DNA of 64,000 nucleotides, from NCBI GenBank assembly GCA_963734575.1, contig CAVTHT010000008.1:124001-188000 (forward strand), in the 5' to 3' direction. Below, piece by piece: positions 1 through 9,292 of this stretch. A program made the position numbers and the translations under genes. The notes beneath the pieces are model-generated. The model had not been told where the DNA came from. It saw only the letters and a list, made by a program, of their open reading frames with translations, and made no database searches. How positions within the stretch are numbered: the stretch's first letter is position 1; every line of letters starts with the position of its first letter. The stretch is from CAIWHR01 sp963734575. Its GTDB lineage: Bacteria; Pseudomonadota; Gammaproteobacteria; Burkholderiales; Casimicrobiaceae.

Positions 1-15
1 GAGGCGAGCCTGATC

Positions 16-936
16 ATGGAGCACGTCGTGGAGCTCGTCGCGCTCACGCTGGCGGCAGGCACCCCGCTCGTGTTCGCGGCACTCGGCGAGCTCGTGGTGG
101 AGAAATCCGGCGTGCTCAATCTCGGCGTCGAAGGCATGATGCTCGTCGGCGCCGTTGCCGCCTTCATCGTCGCTGCGACGACGGGCTCGCCCTGGCTCGG
201 CGTGCTCGCCGGCACGCTCGCCGCCGCAGCGCTTGCGTTCGCGTTCGGCGTGCTCACGCTGACCCTCGTGGCGAACCAGGTGGCGGCCGGGCTCGCGCTG
301 TCGCTGTTCGGCATCGGGCTGTCCGCGTTCGTCGGGCGCCCCTACGTCAGCGTCGTGATCGAGGCCATCGGCCCGTTGCACGTTCCGGTGCTCTCCGACC
401 TGCCCGGCGTCGGGCGGCTGCTCTTCGGCCTCAATCCCCTCGTCTACATGTCGCTGGCGTTGTTCGTGGCGATCCACTGGTTCGTCTATCGCACCCGCGC
501 CGGCCTCGTGCTGCGGGCCGTGGGTGAATCGCCGGCGAGCGCGCACGCCATCGGCTATTCCGTGATCGGCATTCGCTATGCGGCCGTGGTGTTCGGCGGT
601 GCCTGCGCCGGCCTCGCGGGTGCGTATCTCGCCGTGGCGTACACGCCCCTGTGGACGGAGGGCATGACCGCCGGGCGCGGCTGGATCGCGCTGGCGCTGG
701 TGGTGTTCGCGACCTGGAAGCCATGGCGTGCCGTCGCCGGCGCGTATCTCTTCGGCGGCGTCACGATCGCGCAGTTCCAGGCGCAGGCCTCGGGCGCGGC
801 AGTGCCCTCGCAGCTCCTTTCGATGCTGCCGTACCTCGCCACCATCGTCGTGCTCGCCGCGATCTCGCGCGACGTCACGGCGATCCGCCGCAACGCCCCC
901 GCGGCGCTCGGCAAGCCGTTCCATCCGGATACCTGA
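16..936 (+). CDS. BMP-family ABC transporter permease (nucleoside/simple-sugar type)
   Basis: Inner-membrane permease of 306 residues, hydrophobic almost throughout, with the conserved N-terminal pattern of YufQ/NupQ-type permeases (EKSGVLNLGVEGMM, about residues 29-42). These proteins form the channel of importers that work with BMP-family binding proteins on nucleosides or related compounds. The matching binding protein lies at 2757-3860 on the same strand. A TGA at 11-13, just before this ATG, may be the stop of an upstream permease gene outside the window, so this is probably the last gene of an ATPase-permease-permease operon. Family assignment is firm; the substrate is inferred. Confidence 0.88.
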   Translation: MEHVVELVALTLAAGTPLVFAALGELVVEKSGVLNLGVEGMMLVGAVAAFIVAATTGSPWLGVLAGTLAAAALAFAFGVLTLTLVANQVAAGLALSLFGIGLSAFVGRPYVSVVIEAIGPLHVPVLSDLPGVGRLLFGLNPLVYMSLALFVAIHWFVYRTRAGLVLRAVGESPASAHAIGYSVIGIRYAAVVFGGACAGLAGAYLAVAYTPLWTEGMTAGRGWIALALVVFATWKPWRAVAGAYLFGGVTIAQFQAQASGAAVPSQLLSMLPYLATIVVLAAISRDVTAIRRNAPAALGKPFHPDT

Positions 937-971
937 ACGACGACCGCGAGCATGCGTCCGCTCACGCGCCG

Positions 972-995
972 CCCGGCGCCACGACCGGCGCCGGG
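972..995. terminator. Hairpin between convergent genes
   Basis: A 9-bp perfect GC stem (CCCGGCGCC / GGCGCCGGG) with a 6-nt loop lies between the convergent ends of the permease and DUF6448 genes. No T tract follows on either strand, so termination is inferred from position. Confidence 0.45.
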
Positions 996-1022
996 TCGGC
1001 AAGCGTCGTGCCTCGCTTGGGG

Positions 1023-1724
1023 TCAGTGCTGATGTGAGGTGCTCGCCGCGCCGTGCGCCGCGCCGTGCGCAGGGTCATGCGCGGCCGGCCTCGCCGGGCC
1101 CCGCCCGTGCGCGGCGTCGGCCTCGTGGATGGGGGTGGCCGGTGCAGCGTGATGCGGCGCCGGCGTGCCCGCCGCGTCGTACAGCCGCTCGACGTAGTGC
1201 ACGTAGTCGACGTAGGCGCCGACGAATGCCCGTCCCGCCTCGACGTCCTGGGGAGCGCGCTTGCTGTGCGCGGCCGCGGCCTGGAATCGCTCGCGTACGC
1301 CGGTGTCGACCCGCTGCGCGAGAAGCTTCGTCAATGCCGCGGTGTCGCCCGTGGCCAGCGCCTTGTCTGCCGCGGCAACGGGAACCTCGACCTGACCCGC
1401 GGGCTTGAGCCCCGTGAACCCCGCGCCTTCGCCGGCGCGATGCACCCGCACCACCGTTTCGAAGAAGTACGTGTCGGCCAGCGCCTTGGCTTCCGCTCCC
1501 TTCGCGCGCACGGCGACGGTGCGCTCGAACGCACGGCGGATCTCGGCTTCGTCCTGCTTGCTCACCCATCCGAGGACCAGGCGTGGATCACCTGCGTCGA
1601 GGGCCTGGCGCGCGGCGGCGACGACCGGTCCGTCCAAAGTGTCGCAGTGCGCCGAGGCGGGTGCCGCCCAAGCCAGGGCGACCGCGATGGTGAGAATGGA
1701 AAGTGCTTGCTTGGGGACCTTCAT
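1023..1724 (-). CDS. DUF6448 family exported protein
   Basis: The ATG at 1724 starts a 233-residue protein with a clean signal peptide (hydrophobic run, then APASA before His-Cys). The mature part is helical and matches DUF6448 as I recall that family (HCDTLDGPVV at the mature start, then a TYFFETVVRVHRAGEG segment). The last 45 residues are rich in His, Ala and Pro (GAAHGAASTSHQH at the end), which could bind metal. No enzyme motif is visible and the function is unknown. A longer start 10 codons upstream would put extra residues before the signal peptide and is less likely. Confidence 0.78.
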   Translation of the reverse strand: MKVPKQALSILTIAVALAWAAPASAHCDTLDGPVVAAARQALDAGDPRLVLGWVSKQDEAEIRRAFERTVAVRAKGAEAKALADTYFFETVVRVHRAGEGAGFTGLKPAGQVEVPVAAADKALATGDTAALTKLLAQRVDTGVRERFQAAAAHSKRAPQDVEAGRAFVGAYVDYVHYVERLYDAAGTPAPHHAAPATPIHEADAAHGRGPARPAAHDPAHGAAHGAASTSHQH

Positions 1725-1787
1725 GGCGTGCGCTCCTTGTCGTCGATCGGGCAACGTTGGTGCCCGCCTGGTGACGAATATGGAGCC

Positions 1788-2585
1788 TCACACCTCCGTT
1801 GTGCGGGGTCGCGCTGCGCGTTCCTTGACAGTTGCTAAGGTCTGCCTACGTGCCACGGCAAGCGGCTCGCTGGCGGCCGCGTTGCGCGGCGTACGGCCGT
1901 CGATCTGCCACTTCCGCAGGCGGGCGGTATCGGCGACGGTCACGACGCGGCCACGCACGGTCAACAGGTCCGCGGCCGAGAGCTCGCGCAGCACCCGCGA
2001 GAGGTGCTCGGGGCTGAGACCCAGGTGCGCGGCCAGCACGCGTTTCGTCGCCGGCAGCACGACGTCGCCTGCCTCACTCGCTCCTGCGAGCTCGCGGCGG
2101 CGCAGCAGCCACGCCACGAAGCGCTGTGCCGCCGAGCCGACCGCGAGATCGTTGCGCTCGCGCACCAGCCATTCCACGCGTTCGGCGAGTGCCCCGATCA
2201 CCCGCCGCGCGAAGACCGGGGTGTGCTGCAGCTCGAGGAACACGCTGTCCCGCCCGACGTGCAGCACCAGGGCGTCGGACAACGCCGTGGCCCGCACGAT
2301 GTAGGGTCGATCGAGGAACAGCATCGCCTCGGCGAACGTGTGACCCGCGCCGATCACGTCCGCGCGGGTTTCCCGTCCCGCCGCGTCATGCGTCACGAGC
2401 TTCAGGCGGCCGAATACCAGCGCGTACAGGCCGGTGGGCAGCTCGCCCTCGCGAAACAGCACCTCGCCGCGACGGAGCTTGCGCCGGGCGGTACCCGCGG
2501 CAAGACGCGTGAGCGTCGCGGCGGGAAGGCCCCGGAAGAAGGACAGGTTGGCGAGGAACGCCCCCGTGGCGATCTCTTTGCGCAT
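1788..2585 (-). CDS. Crp/Fnr family transcriptional regulator
   Basis: 265 residues. An N-terminal cyclic-nucleotide-binding-type beta barrel (about residues 15-130, with RRGEVLFREGELPTGLY) is followed by a long dimer helix and a C-terminal winged helix. The recognition region reads LAAHLGLSPEHLSRVLREL (about residues 187-205). No N-terminal cysteine set for an Fnr iron-sulfur cluster is present, so it is not an oxygen-sensing Fnr; the ligand is unknown. It carries an unusual basic tail of about 40 residues after the wing. It faces away from the BMP binding-protein gene across a 171-bp intergenic region, so it could regulate that transporter. Confidence 0.85.
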   Translation of the reverse strand: MRKEIATGAFLANLSFFRGLPAATLTRLAAGTARRKLRRGEVLFREGELPTGLYALVFGRLKLVTHDAAGRETRADVIGAGHTFAEAMLFLDRPYIVRATALSDALVLHVGRDSVFLELQHTPVFARRVIGALAERVEWLVRERNDLAVGSAAQRFVAWLLRRRELAGASEAGDVVLPATKRVLAAHLGLSPEHLSRVLRELSAADLLTVRGRVVTVADTARLRKWQIDGRTPRNAAASEPLAVARRQTLATVKERAARPRTTEV

Positions 2586-2756
2586 GTACCCATGCTGCAG
2601 CGCGAGCGGCGGCGCGGATTGCCTTACGTCAAGGCCACGCGAAGGAAGCCTTCGGTGTGCGACAGCGCAACGACTGCCGTGGCTTCGCGACGCCTACCGG
2701 TAGAATCTGCGACCACCTCGGCCGCCGCTGCGGCCCAACCCACCAGGAGCCCCTTC

Positions 2757-3860
2757 ATGTTCCATTTCGATCGCCGCCAGGCCATTGCCTCGGTGGCTGC
2801 GATCGCCGCATGCGCCGCCCTCGTCACCACCGTGCAGGCGCAACCCGCCGCACCCACCACGCCGTACAAGGTCGGCTACGTCTACGTGAGCCCGATCGGC
2901 GACGCAGGCTGGACGTTCCAGCACGACAGCGCGCGCAAGGAGATGGAGAAGGCTCTGGGCGGCAAGGTCGTCACGCAATTCGTCGAGAACGTGCCCGAGG
3001 GCGCCGACGCCGAGCGCGTCATCCGCGAGCTCGCGCAAAGCGGCAACCAGCTCATCTTCACGACGTCGTTCGGCTACATGAACCCGACGCTAAAGGTGGC
3101 GAAGTCGTTTCCGAACACCAAGTTCGAGCACGCGACCGGATACAAGACCGACACCAACGTGGGCGTCTACAACGCGCGCTTCTACGAAGGCCGCTACCTC
3201 GCCGGCATGGTCGCGGGGCGCATGACGAAGACGAACGTGGCGGGCTACGTGGCCGCGTTCCCGATTCCCGAGGTCGTGATGGGCATCAACGCCTTCACGC
3301 GCGGCATGCGTGCCGTGAATCCCAACGCGCAGATGAAGGTGGTGTGGGTGAATTCATGGTTCGACCCGGGCCGCGAGCGCCAGGCAGCCGATACGCTGGT
3401 ATCTCAGGGTGCGGACGTGCTGACGCATCACACCGATTCGACGGCGGTGATGCAGGCGGCCGAGGCGAAGAAGGTCTACGCCGTCGCCTATCACTCGGAC
3501 ATGTCGAAGTACGGGCCCAACGCGCAACTCACGGCGGTGACGCACCAGTGGGGCGCGTACTACACGAAGGTCGTGAACGACGCGATCGCCGGGCGGTGGA
3601 AACCCGACAACGTGTGGGGCGGCATCAAGGAAGGCATGATCAAGATGGGACCGTTCAACAAGGCGGTGCCGAAGGAGGTGCAGGACCTCGTGAACAAGAC
3701 CGCAGCCGACATCGGCGCGGGCCGGTTCCACCCGTTCACCGGGCCGATGAAGGACAACGAAGGCAAGGAGCGTCTCGCGGCGGGAAAGGTGATGCCCGAC
3801 GACGTGCTGCAGAAGATGGACTACTACGTCGAAGGCGTGCAGGGGAAGCTGCCCAAATAG
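2757..3860 (+). CDS. BMP family ABC transporter substrate-binding protein
   Basis: 367 residues. The ATG at 2757 is chosen because AGGAG lies 7 nt upstream and the protein then begins with a signal peptide ending near TVQAQ. Mature features match the BMP/PnrA family: YVSPIGDAGWTFQHDSAR near the start, then a VPEGADAERVIRELA helix, and NMP-family spacing to the end. It would bind a nucleoside or similar ligand in the periplasm and deliver it to the permease at 16-936. A TAGAAT hexamer at 2701-2706 is a plausible -10 box. In-frame sequence upstream of this ATG (over the Crp/Fnr gene on the other strand) is antisense shadow. Confidence 0.92.
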   Translation: MFHFDRRQAIASVAAIAACAALVTTVQAQPAAPTTPYKVGYVYVSPIGDAGWTFQHDSARKEMEKALGGKVVTQFVENVPEGADAERVIRELAQSGNQLIFTTSFGYMNPTLKVAKSFPNTKFEHATGYKTDTNVGVYNARFYEGRYLAGMVAGRMTKTNVAGYVAAFPIPEVVMGINAFTRGMRAVNPNAQMKVVWVNSWFDPGRERQAADTLVSQGADVLTHHTDSTAVMQAAEAKKVYAVAYHSDMSKYGPNAQLTAVTHQWGAYYTKVVNDAIAGRWKPDNVWGGIKEGMIKMGPFNKAVPKEVQDLVNKTAADIGAGRFHPFTGPMKDNEGKERLAAGKVMPDDVLQKMDYYVEGVQGKLPK

Positions 3861-3880
3861 CACCAACGTCGCGACGAGTG

Positions 3881-3900
3881 ACGGCGCCCGTGGGCGCCGT
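3881..3900. terminator. Hairpin between convergent genes
   Basis: ACGGCGCCC / GGGCGCCGT is a perfect 9-bp stem with a very short loop. It sits between the stop of the BMP protein gene and the stop of the oppositely oriented aldehyde dehydrogenase gene, and is followed by TGTCGTTT on the plus strand. Confidence 0.6.
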
Positions 3901-3907
3901 TGTCGTT

Positions 3908-5395
3908 TCAGGCGTTGAGCTTGCGCAGCAGCCAGAGCACCTTCTCGAACGTGGCGCCGTACGGCGGGTGCAGGAGGTGGGTGAACGCGCGCCGGCTTTG
4001 CAACAGCACCGGCTTCTCGTGCGTGAATGCGAGGAAGCCGCGCTCCCCGTGGTAGGCCCCGACGCCCGAAGGACCGATGCCACCGAACGGCAGGCCTTCG
4101 TGGGCGAAGTGCAGCATGGTGTCGTTCACCGTCACGCCGCCGGCGATCGTCTGCTGCAGCACGCGTCGCCGCCGCGCCGCGTCGTTGCCGAAGTAGTAGA
4201 AGGCGAGCGGCCGCGGCCGCGCATTGATGCGCCCGATCGCCTCGTCGAGCGCGTCGTACGTCTCGATCGGCAGGACGGGGCCGAAGATCTCCTCCTGCAT
4301 GACCTGCATCGTCGCATCGGCGCCGACGATGAGGGTGGGCGGCAGCTTGCGCCGTCCCGCGTCGGCGTCGCTCAGCCTGACGATCTCGGCGCCCTTCGCG
4401 CGCGCGTCCTCGATGAGCGCCTCGAGCCTTCGGTGATGCCTATCGTTGACGATCGCCGTGTAGTCGCCCGTTTCCGCCAGCACGGGATAGAGGCGTGCCA
4501 CCGCGACGCGCAGCTCGGCCACGAGCGCCGCGCACTGCGTCGTGGGTACCAGCACGTAATCGGGGGCGATGCACGTCTGCCCCGCATTGAGCAGCTTGCC
4601 CGCAGCGAGCCGGGGTGCCGCGACGGCGAGCTCCGCGTCGTCGTCGAACAATGCGGGTGACTTGCCGCCCAGCTCCAGCGTCACCGGGGTCAGGTTCTCC
4701 GCAGCGGCGCGCGCGACCTGCCGGCCGACGGCGGTGGATCCGGTGAAGAACAGGTGATCGAACGGCAGCCGCGTGAACGCCGCGCCGAACGCCGCATCGC
4801 CCTGCACGACGGCGAACTCGTCGTCACGGAAATGCGTGCGTACCCGCTCTTCCAGCAGCCCCGACACGCGCGGCGTGAGCTCCGAAGGTTTGAGCAGGAC
4901 ACGGTTGCCTGCCGCAAGCGCGCCGACCACCGGTGCGAGCGCGAGCTGCAGCGGGTAATTCCACGGACTGATCACGCCCACGACGCCCACCGGCTGGCGC
5001 ACGAGCAGCGACCGCGCCGGCCAGAGGTGCAGCGGCGTCGCGACGTAGCGAAGGCGCATCCAGCGCCCGACATGACGCAATGCGTGGCGCGCCGCTGCCG
5101 CCACGATGTAGCACTCGGCAAGGCGCGTCTCGTGGCTCGAGCGATGGCCGAAGTCGGCGGCGACCGCATCGACCCATGCCTGCTCGCCCTCGGTGACGAG
5201 CCGCAGCAGCCGGCGCAGGCGATCCTGGCGAATCGCGACATCGGGAAAGCGCTCGCCATCGAACGCTGCGCGTTGCAGGTGGAACAGCGCAGCGAGCTGC
5301 GCCTGCTCGCCGTGGGCATCGTGCTGCGGGCTGCGCGACGCAGCATTCGCGGCCGCGCCCGCGACTTCCGGCCGTATTTCGCGCACGATGGTCAT
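3908..5395 (-). CDS. Aldehyde dehydrogenase (coniferyl-aldehyde dehydrogenase type)
   Basis: 495 residues, starting at the ATG at 5395. It has the full NAD(P)-dependent aldehyde dehydrogenase core: SPWNYP with Asn146 (oxyanion hole), FTGSTAVGR (cofactor loop), ELGGKSP with Glu241 (general base) and GQTCIAPDY with Cys275 (nucleophile). The C-terminal half has the class-3-like pattern of coniferyl-aldehyde dehydrogenases (PFGGIGPSGVGAYHGERGF). It is the last gene of the alkA-ogt-eamA-aldh minus-strand run and starts 8 nt after the transporter gene. It may detoxify aldehydes, including those from alkylation or lipid damage; that role is inferred from context. Confidence 0.9.
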   Translation of the reverse strand: MTIVREIRPEVAGAAANAASRSPQHDAHGEQAQLAALFHLQRAAFDGERFPDVAIRQDRLRRLLRLVTEGEQAWVDAVAADFGHRSSHETRLAECYIVAAAARHALRHVGRWMRLRYVATPLHLWPARSLLVRQPVGVVGVISPWNYPLQLALAPVVGALAAGNRVLLKPSELTPRVSGLLEERVRTHFRDDEFAVVQGDAAFGAAFTRLPFDHLFFTGSTAVGRQVARAAAENLTPVTLELGGKSPALFDDDAELAVAAPRLAAGKLLNAGQTCIAPDYVLVPTTQCAALVAELRVAVARLYPVLAETGDYTAIVNDRHHRRLEALIEDARAKGAEIVRLSDADAGRRKLPPTLIVGADATMQVMQEEIFGPVLPIETYDALDEAIGRINARPRPLAFYYFGNDAARRRRVLQQTIAGGVTVNDTMLHFAHEGLPFGGIGPSGVGAYHGERGFLAFTHEKPVLLQSRRAFTHLLHPPYGATFEKVLWLLRKLNA

Positions 5396-5403
5396 GGCGC
5401 ATT

Positions 5404-6309
5404 CTACGACGCGCGCTGGCGTGCCGGCGTGGCGTGGACGTCCCGTGGCCGCAGCACGGCGAGCGTGCCCGCGACGATCAATGCGCAGCCCGCGATCATG
5501 GGCAGGGTGATGGTTTCGTGCAGGAAGAGCGCACCCCACAGCATCCCGAACAGCGGGATGAGGAACGTCACCGTCAGGGTGCGCGTCGGGCCCACGTCCT
5601 GCATCAGGCGGTAATAGAGCAGGTAGGCGATCGCGCTGCACAGGATGGCGAGCGCGAGCACGTCGGCGACCAGCAGCGGATCGCGAATGACGTCCGCGAC
5701 GGGCGGAGAAGTTCCGCCCAGGACGAGGGGCATGAGGAGTGCGGCCGCCGCGAGCTGGCTCCATGCGGCGACGGCCATGGGCGGCGCGTCCGCGGCTTTG
5801 CGCCGCAGGTACACGCCCGCTGCGGCGTAACAGAACGCGGCGGCGAGCGATGCCGCCACCGCCCAGCCGAACATGCCGTCGGGCTCGACCGGACCGGCAC
5901 CGCTCACCAGTGCCACGCCCGCACAGCCAAATCCCAGCGCGGCGAACTTCGCCAGGGTGAGGCGCTCGCCGAGCCACACGCTCGCCAGCAGCACGCCGAA
6001 GAGCGGCGTGACGGAGTTGAGGATGCCCAGATAAGAGCCGGGCAGGTGCAACGCTGCGAAGCCGAACAGCGTGAAGGGGATCGCCGAGTTCACGGCGCCG
6101 ACGATGACGTAGGCCACCCAGAACCGCTGCAGCTGGGCACGCCGGCGGGTGGCGGCCGCATAGGCAACGAGCACGAGGCCGCCGAGGAGCACGCGCGACG
6201 CCGCGGTCGGCACCGGACCGATCACCGGTGCCAGCACGCGGATCAGGATGAACGAGCCACCCCAGATGGCGCCCAGCGCGACGAGGCGCGCGATGTCGAC
6301 CGGGCGCAT
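5404..6309 (-). CDS. DMT superfamily transporter (EamA family)
   Basis: 301 residues from the ATG at 6309, with about ten hydrophobic segments arranged as two repeated EamA halves. Family signatures are GAIWGGSFILIRV in the first helix, LNSVTPLF in the first half and the matching FLIPLFGMLWGALFLHE in the second half. These inner-membrane proteins export small metabolites; the substrate cannot be read from sequence. It lies 8 nt from both neighbours (ogt upstream, aldehyde dehydrogenase downstream), so it is probably co-transcribed with them. Confidence 0.88.
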   Translation of the reverse strand: MRPVDIARLVALGAIWGGSFILIRVLAPVIGPVPTAASRVLLGGLVLVAYAAATRRRAQLQRFWVAYVIVGAVNSAIPFTLFGFAALHLPGSYLGILNSVTPLFGVLLASVWLGERLTLAKFAALGFGCAGVALVSGAGPVEPDGMFGWAVAASLAAAFCYAAAGVYLRRKAADAPPMAVAAWSQLAAAALLMPLVLGGTSPPVADVIRDPLLVADVLALAILCSAIAYLLYYRLMQDVGPTRTLTVTFLIPLFGMLWGALFLHETITLPMIAGCALIVAGTLAVLRPRDVHATPARQRAS

Positions 6310-6317
6310 CGATGGCG

Positions 6318-6826
6318 TCACGCCGCGCCCGCGAACAGGCAATCGGCGCGCTGCTCCAGCGCCAGCAGCGCACGCTTGCGCTCGAGCCCGCCGGCGTAGC
6401 CCGTCAGTGCGCCATCGCTGCCGACGACGCGATGACACGGGATGAAGATGCACAGCGGATTGCGTCCCGTGGCAGCCCCGACGGCACGCACTGCGTCGGA
6501 CGCGCCGAGCTCGCGTGCAATGTCGCCGTAGCTACACGTGCCGCCGGCACGGAATGCGCGCGATCGCGCGCCATACGCGCTCCTGGAAGGCGGTGCCGAC
6601 GGCGTGCAGCGGAAGGTCGGCGTCGAGCGTCGCGGTGTCGAAGTAGCGCAGCAGCACATCGGCCGGCGCGCAGCAGCAACGCATCGGAGTCGCACCGCTT
6701 GGCGTCGGCGTACGCGGCGGGAACGATCTTCTGGTCGCCGAAGTGCGCCGCCGCGAGCACGCCATCCCGTGCCGTCAGGACGATGGTTCCGAGAGGTGTT
6801 GCCACCGACGTGAAGATCGTGTTCAT
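6318..6826 (-). CDS. ogt: Methylated-DNA--protein-cysteine methyltransferase (two frameshifts)
   Basis: The enzyme moves alkyl groups from O6-methylguanine to its own cysteine. The protein is spread over three frames. MNTIFTSVATPLGTIVLTARDG begins at the ATG at 6826, PADVLLRYFDTATLDADL follows in a second frame, and SYGDIARELG plus the active site PCHRV follow in a third. Removing one base near 6670 and one near 6560 restores a 168-residue protein of normal length; the span of 509 nt is a multiple of three plus two, as this predicts. The start codon overlaps the alkA stop as ATGA. The frameshifts look like base-calling insertions, but true inactivation is possible. Confidence 0.8.
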
Positions 6827-8254
6827 CCTTGCCTCCAGAGATGCATGACTGCGTAGGAGCGCCACGGTTGCCACTGCACGCTGCGCTTCGCCGCGCGCGC
6901 GGCACTGGTCTCGCCCAGGACGCGCAGCAACGCACCGTCGCCCGACGGGAACGCATCGGGCCAGCCGAGCGCGCGCATGGCGATGAGCTCCGCGGTCCAC
7001 GGGCCGATGCCGGGAATGCTGCGCAGCGCCGCCATCGTGCGCGCCATGTCGGCGCGAAGGTCGAGCCGCAGCGCACCTTCGGCGATGCCGCGTGCGAGGG
7101 CGACGACGCTCCGCGCGCGCGACGGCAGGATGCCCACTTCGACGAGGGCGGCCGCGCCACGCTCGACCACGCGCTCGGGCGTGGGAAACCAGCAGGCGAG
7201 TCCGGCCGACGCCGCCGGCAAGGGATCGCCGAGGGTGTGGCACAGACGCGACAGCAGCGTGCGCGCCGCGCGAACGCTGACCTGCTGCCCGACGATCGCC
7301 CGCACCGCAAGCTCGAAGCCGTCGACGGTGCCCGGCACGCGCAGCCCCGGCGATCCATGCGCGAGCGCGCCGAGCGCGGCGGCGACGGCGTCCGGATCGC
7401 ACGACAGGTCGAACGCCTGGCGCACGCGCGCCAGCACCGGAGCGACGGCGCGGGCCAGCGACGGCGAGACCTCGACCGCGAGCGCGGGACGGCGCACGAC
7501 CGGCGCGACGGTGATCCAGCCCGCATGCAGCGTGCCGTCATGGACGATGCGCAGCGTGCGCCGATACCGATTGCGCTCCACCACCTCCACGCCATCGATC
7601 GCGCGCAACGCAAGAAACTCGAGCATCGCCTGCCACGCGTAGGGCGGGCGATACGCGAGCTCGAAGCGCAACGGGGCGGGGGCGCCGACCTCGACGGCGT
7701 GCCGCCGCAGCCTGCCCGGCGCCATGCGATAGCGCTGCCGGAAGAGCGCATTGAAGCGCCGCACGCTGCGAAAGCCGCTCGCGAAAGCAACGTCGGTGAC
7801 CGGCAGCGCGGTATCCGTCAGGAGCCGCTTGGCCATGAGCAGGCGCTGCGTTTGCGCATAGGCGACGGGCGCCACGCCGAAGTGCTCGGCAAAGATGCGC
7901 CGCACGTGCCGGCTGGTGACGCCGAGCGCGTCGGCCAGGCCCTCCAACCCGCGCTCCTCGAGCACGCCGTCCTCGATGAGCGCGACGGCCGTCTGCGCGA
8001 GACGCATGGCGCTGTCGATGCTCGGCGTTGCCGGGCGCAAGCTCGGGCCGGCAGCGCAGGCAGGGACGGAAGCCGGCGAGCTCCGCCGCCGCGGCACTGC
8101 GGAAGAAGCGGCAGTTCTCCCGCCGCGGCGTGCGCACCGTGCAGACCGGCCGGCAATAGATTCGCGTCGTCGCGACGCCGACGAAGAACCGCCCGTCGAA
8201 GCGCGGGTCGTGCGTGGTCAGGGCGCGGTAGCAGCTGGCGGGATCGAGTGGCAT
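6823..8254 (-). CDS. alkA: Ada/AraC/AlkA fusion: DNA-3-methyladenine glycosylase (one frameshift)
   Basis: Starting at the ATG at 8254, the first 75 residues are an Ada-type zinc domain (FDGRFFVGVATTRIYCRPVC, later FRPCLRC). An AraC helix-turn-helix follows (DALGVTSRHVRRIF, then FASGFRSVRRFNALF), and then AlkA with HhH-GPD (SIPGIGPWTAELIAMRALG and the catalytic Asp in FPSGDGALL). It would excise alkylated bases and sense methyl damage through the Ada cysteine. The Ada domain is in another frame: an extra base near 8031 separates LAPG from TPSIDSAM. The span of 1432 nt (3n+1) fits one insertion and gives 476 residues. It heads the operon with ogt. Confidence 0.85.
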
Positions 8255-8332
8255 GGGCGGATTATGCCCGGCCTCCGCGGCGCTGACTCGCCGTTTTCGG
8301 ACATGCAAATCGGCGTCGACCGACGTGCTACC

Positions 8333-9212
8333 TCATCGGTGCGCGCGCTGCGTCTCGCGCGGCTCGACGTGGATCGTCGTCGCCGCGTGCGGCAGGTGCT
8401 GGGCGATGGTTTCCTCGATGCGGTCGCACAGCGCGTGCGACGCTGCCACCGACATCGTGCCCGGCACCAGCAGATGCAGCTCGATGAAGCGGCGCGACGC
8501 GGCCTTGCGCGTGCGCAGCGCGTGGAAGCTCGCGTCGGCCGGCAAGGCCCCGCGGATGAGCGCCTCGACCTTGCCGAGCTCCGCGGGCGGCAGTGCGGCG
8601 TCCATGAGGCCGTCCGCGGAGCGACGCAGGAGGCTCGACGCCGGTGAACACGATGTGGATGCCCACGGCGACGGCGATCACCGGATCGAGCCAGCCCCAC
8701 GCGGGCTGCACCATCACCACGAGGAGGCCGCCGATCACGCCGGCGGAGGTCCACACGTCGGTCATCAGGTGGTGCGCGTCGGCCTCGATCGTGATGCTGT
8801 CGTGCTGGTGCGCGACGCGCAGCATCACGCGCGCGGTGGCGAAGTTCATCGCCCCGGCGAGCACCGCGACGACGATGCCCGGACCGAGGTGCTCGAGCGG
8901 CTGGGGAGACATGAAACGGTGCGCGGCCGACCAGATGATCGACGCCGCCGCCACCAGGATCAGCGTGCCTTCGACGCCGCTGGAGAAGTACTCGGCCTTG
9001 TCGTGGCCATAGGCATGCCTTTCGTCCGCGGGTCGGCCCGCGAGCGTCAGCGCACCAAGAGCAACGAGGCCGGCCGCGAGGTTGACGAGCGCTTCCAGCG
9101 CGTCCGACCACAGGCTGACGGAGCCCGTCAGGAAGTACGCGGTGAACTTGAGCGCCAGCGTGGCGAGCGACGTGGCGATCGACAGCCACGCCATGCGGGT
9201 GGTGGCGCGCAT
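8333..9212 (-). CDS. Cation diffusion facilitator family transporter (one frameshift)
   Basis: Begins MRATTRMAWLSIATSLATLA at the ATG at 9212. It has the CDF core: TM2 metal site (SLWSDALEALVN), the HAYGHDKAEYFSS motif of the cytoplasmic loop, and the TM5 site HHLMTDVWTSAG. After TM6 the frame is lost by one extra base near 8632; the other frame continues LLRRSADGLMDAALPP and the cytoplasmic metallochaperone-like domain (VPGTMSVAASHALCDRIEE). The span of 880 nt is 3n+1, consistent with one insertion and a 292-residue protein. It exports divalent metals (Zn, Fe, Mn or Co); specificity is not readable. Confidence 0.85.
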
Positions 9213-9292
9213 TGCCTTGCCTTCGGGTGTGCAGGATCGCGCGGGCAGTGTAGGCGCGCGAAGGAGGCGTCACAAGCGACGCCATGCCGCCG

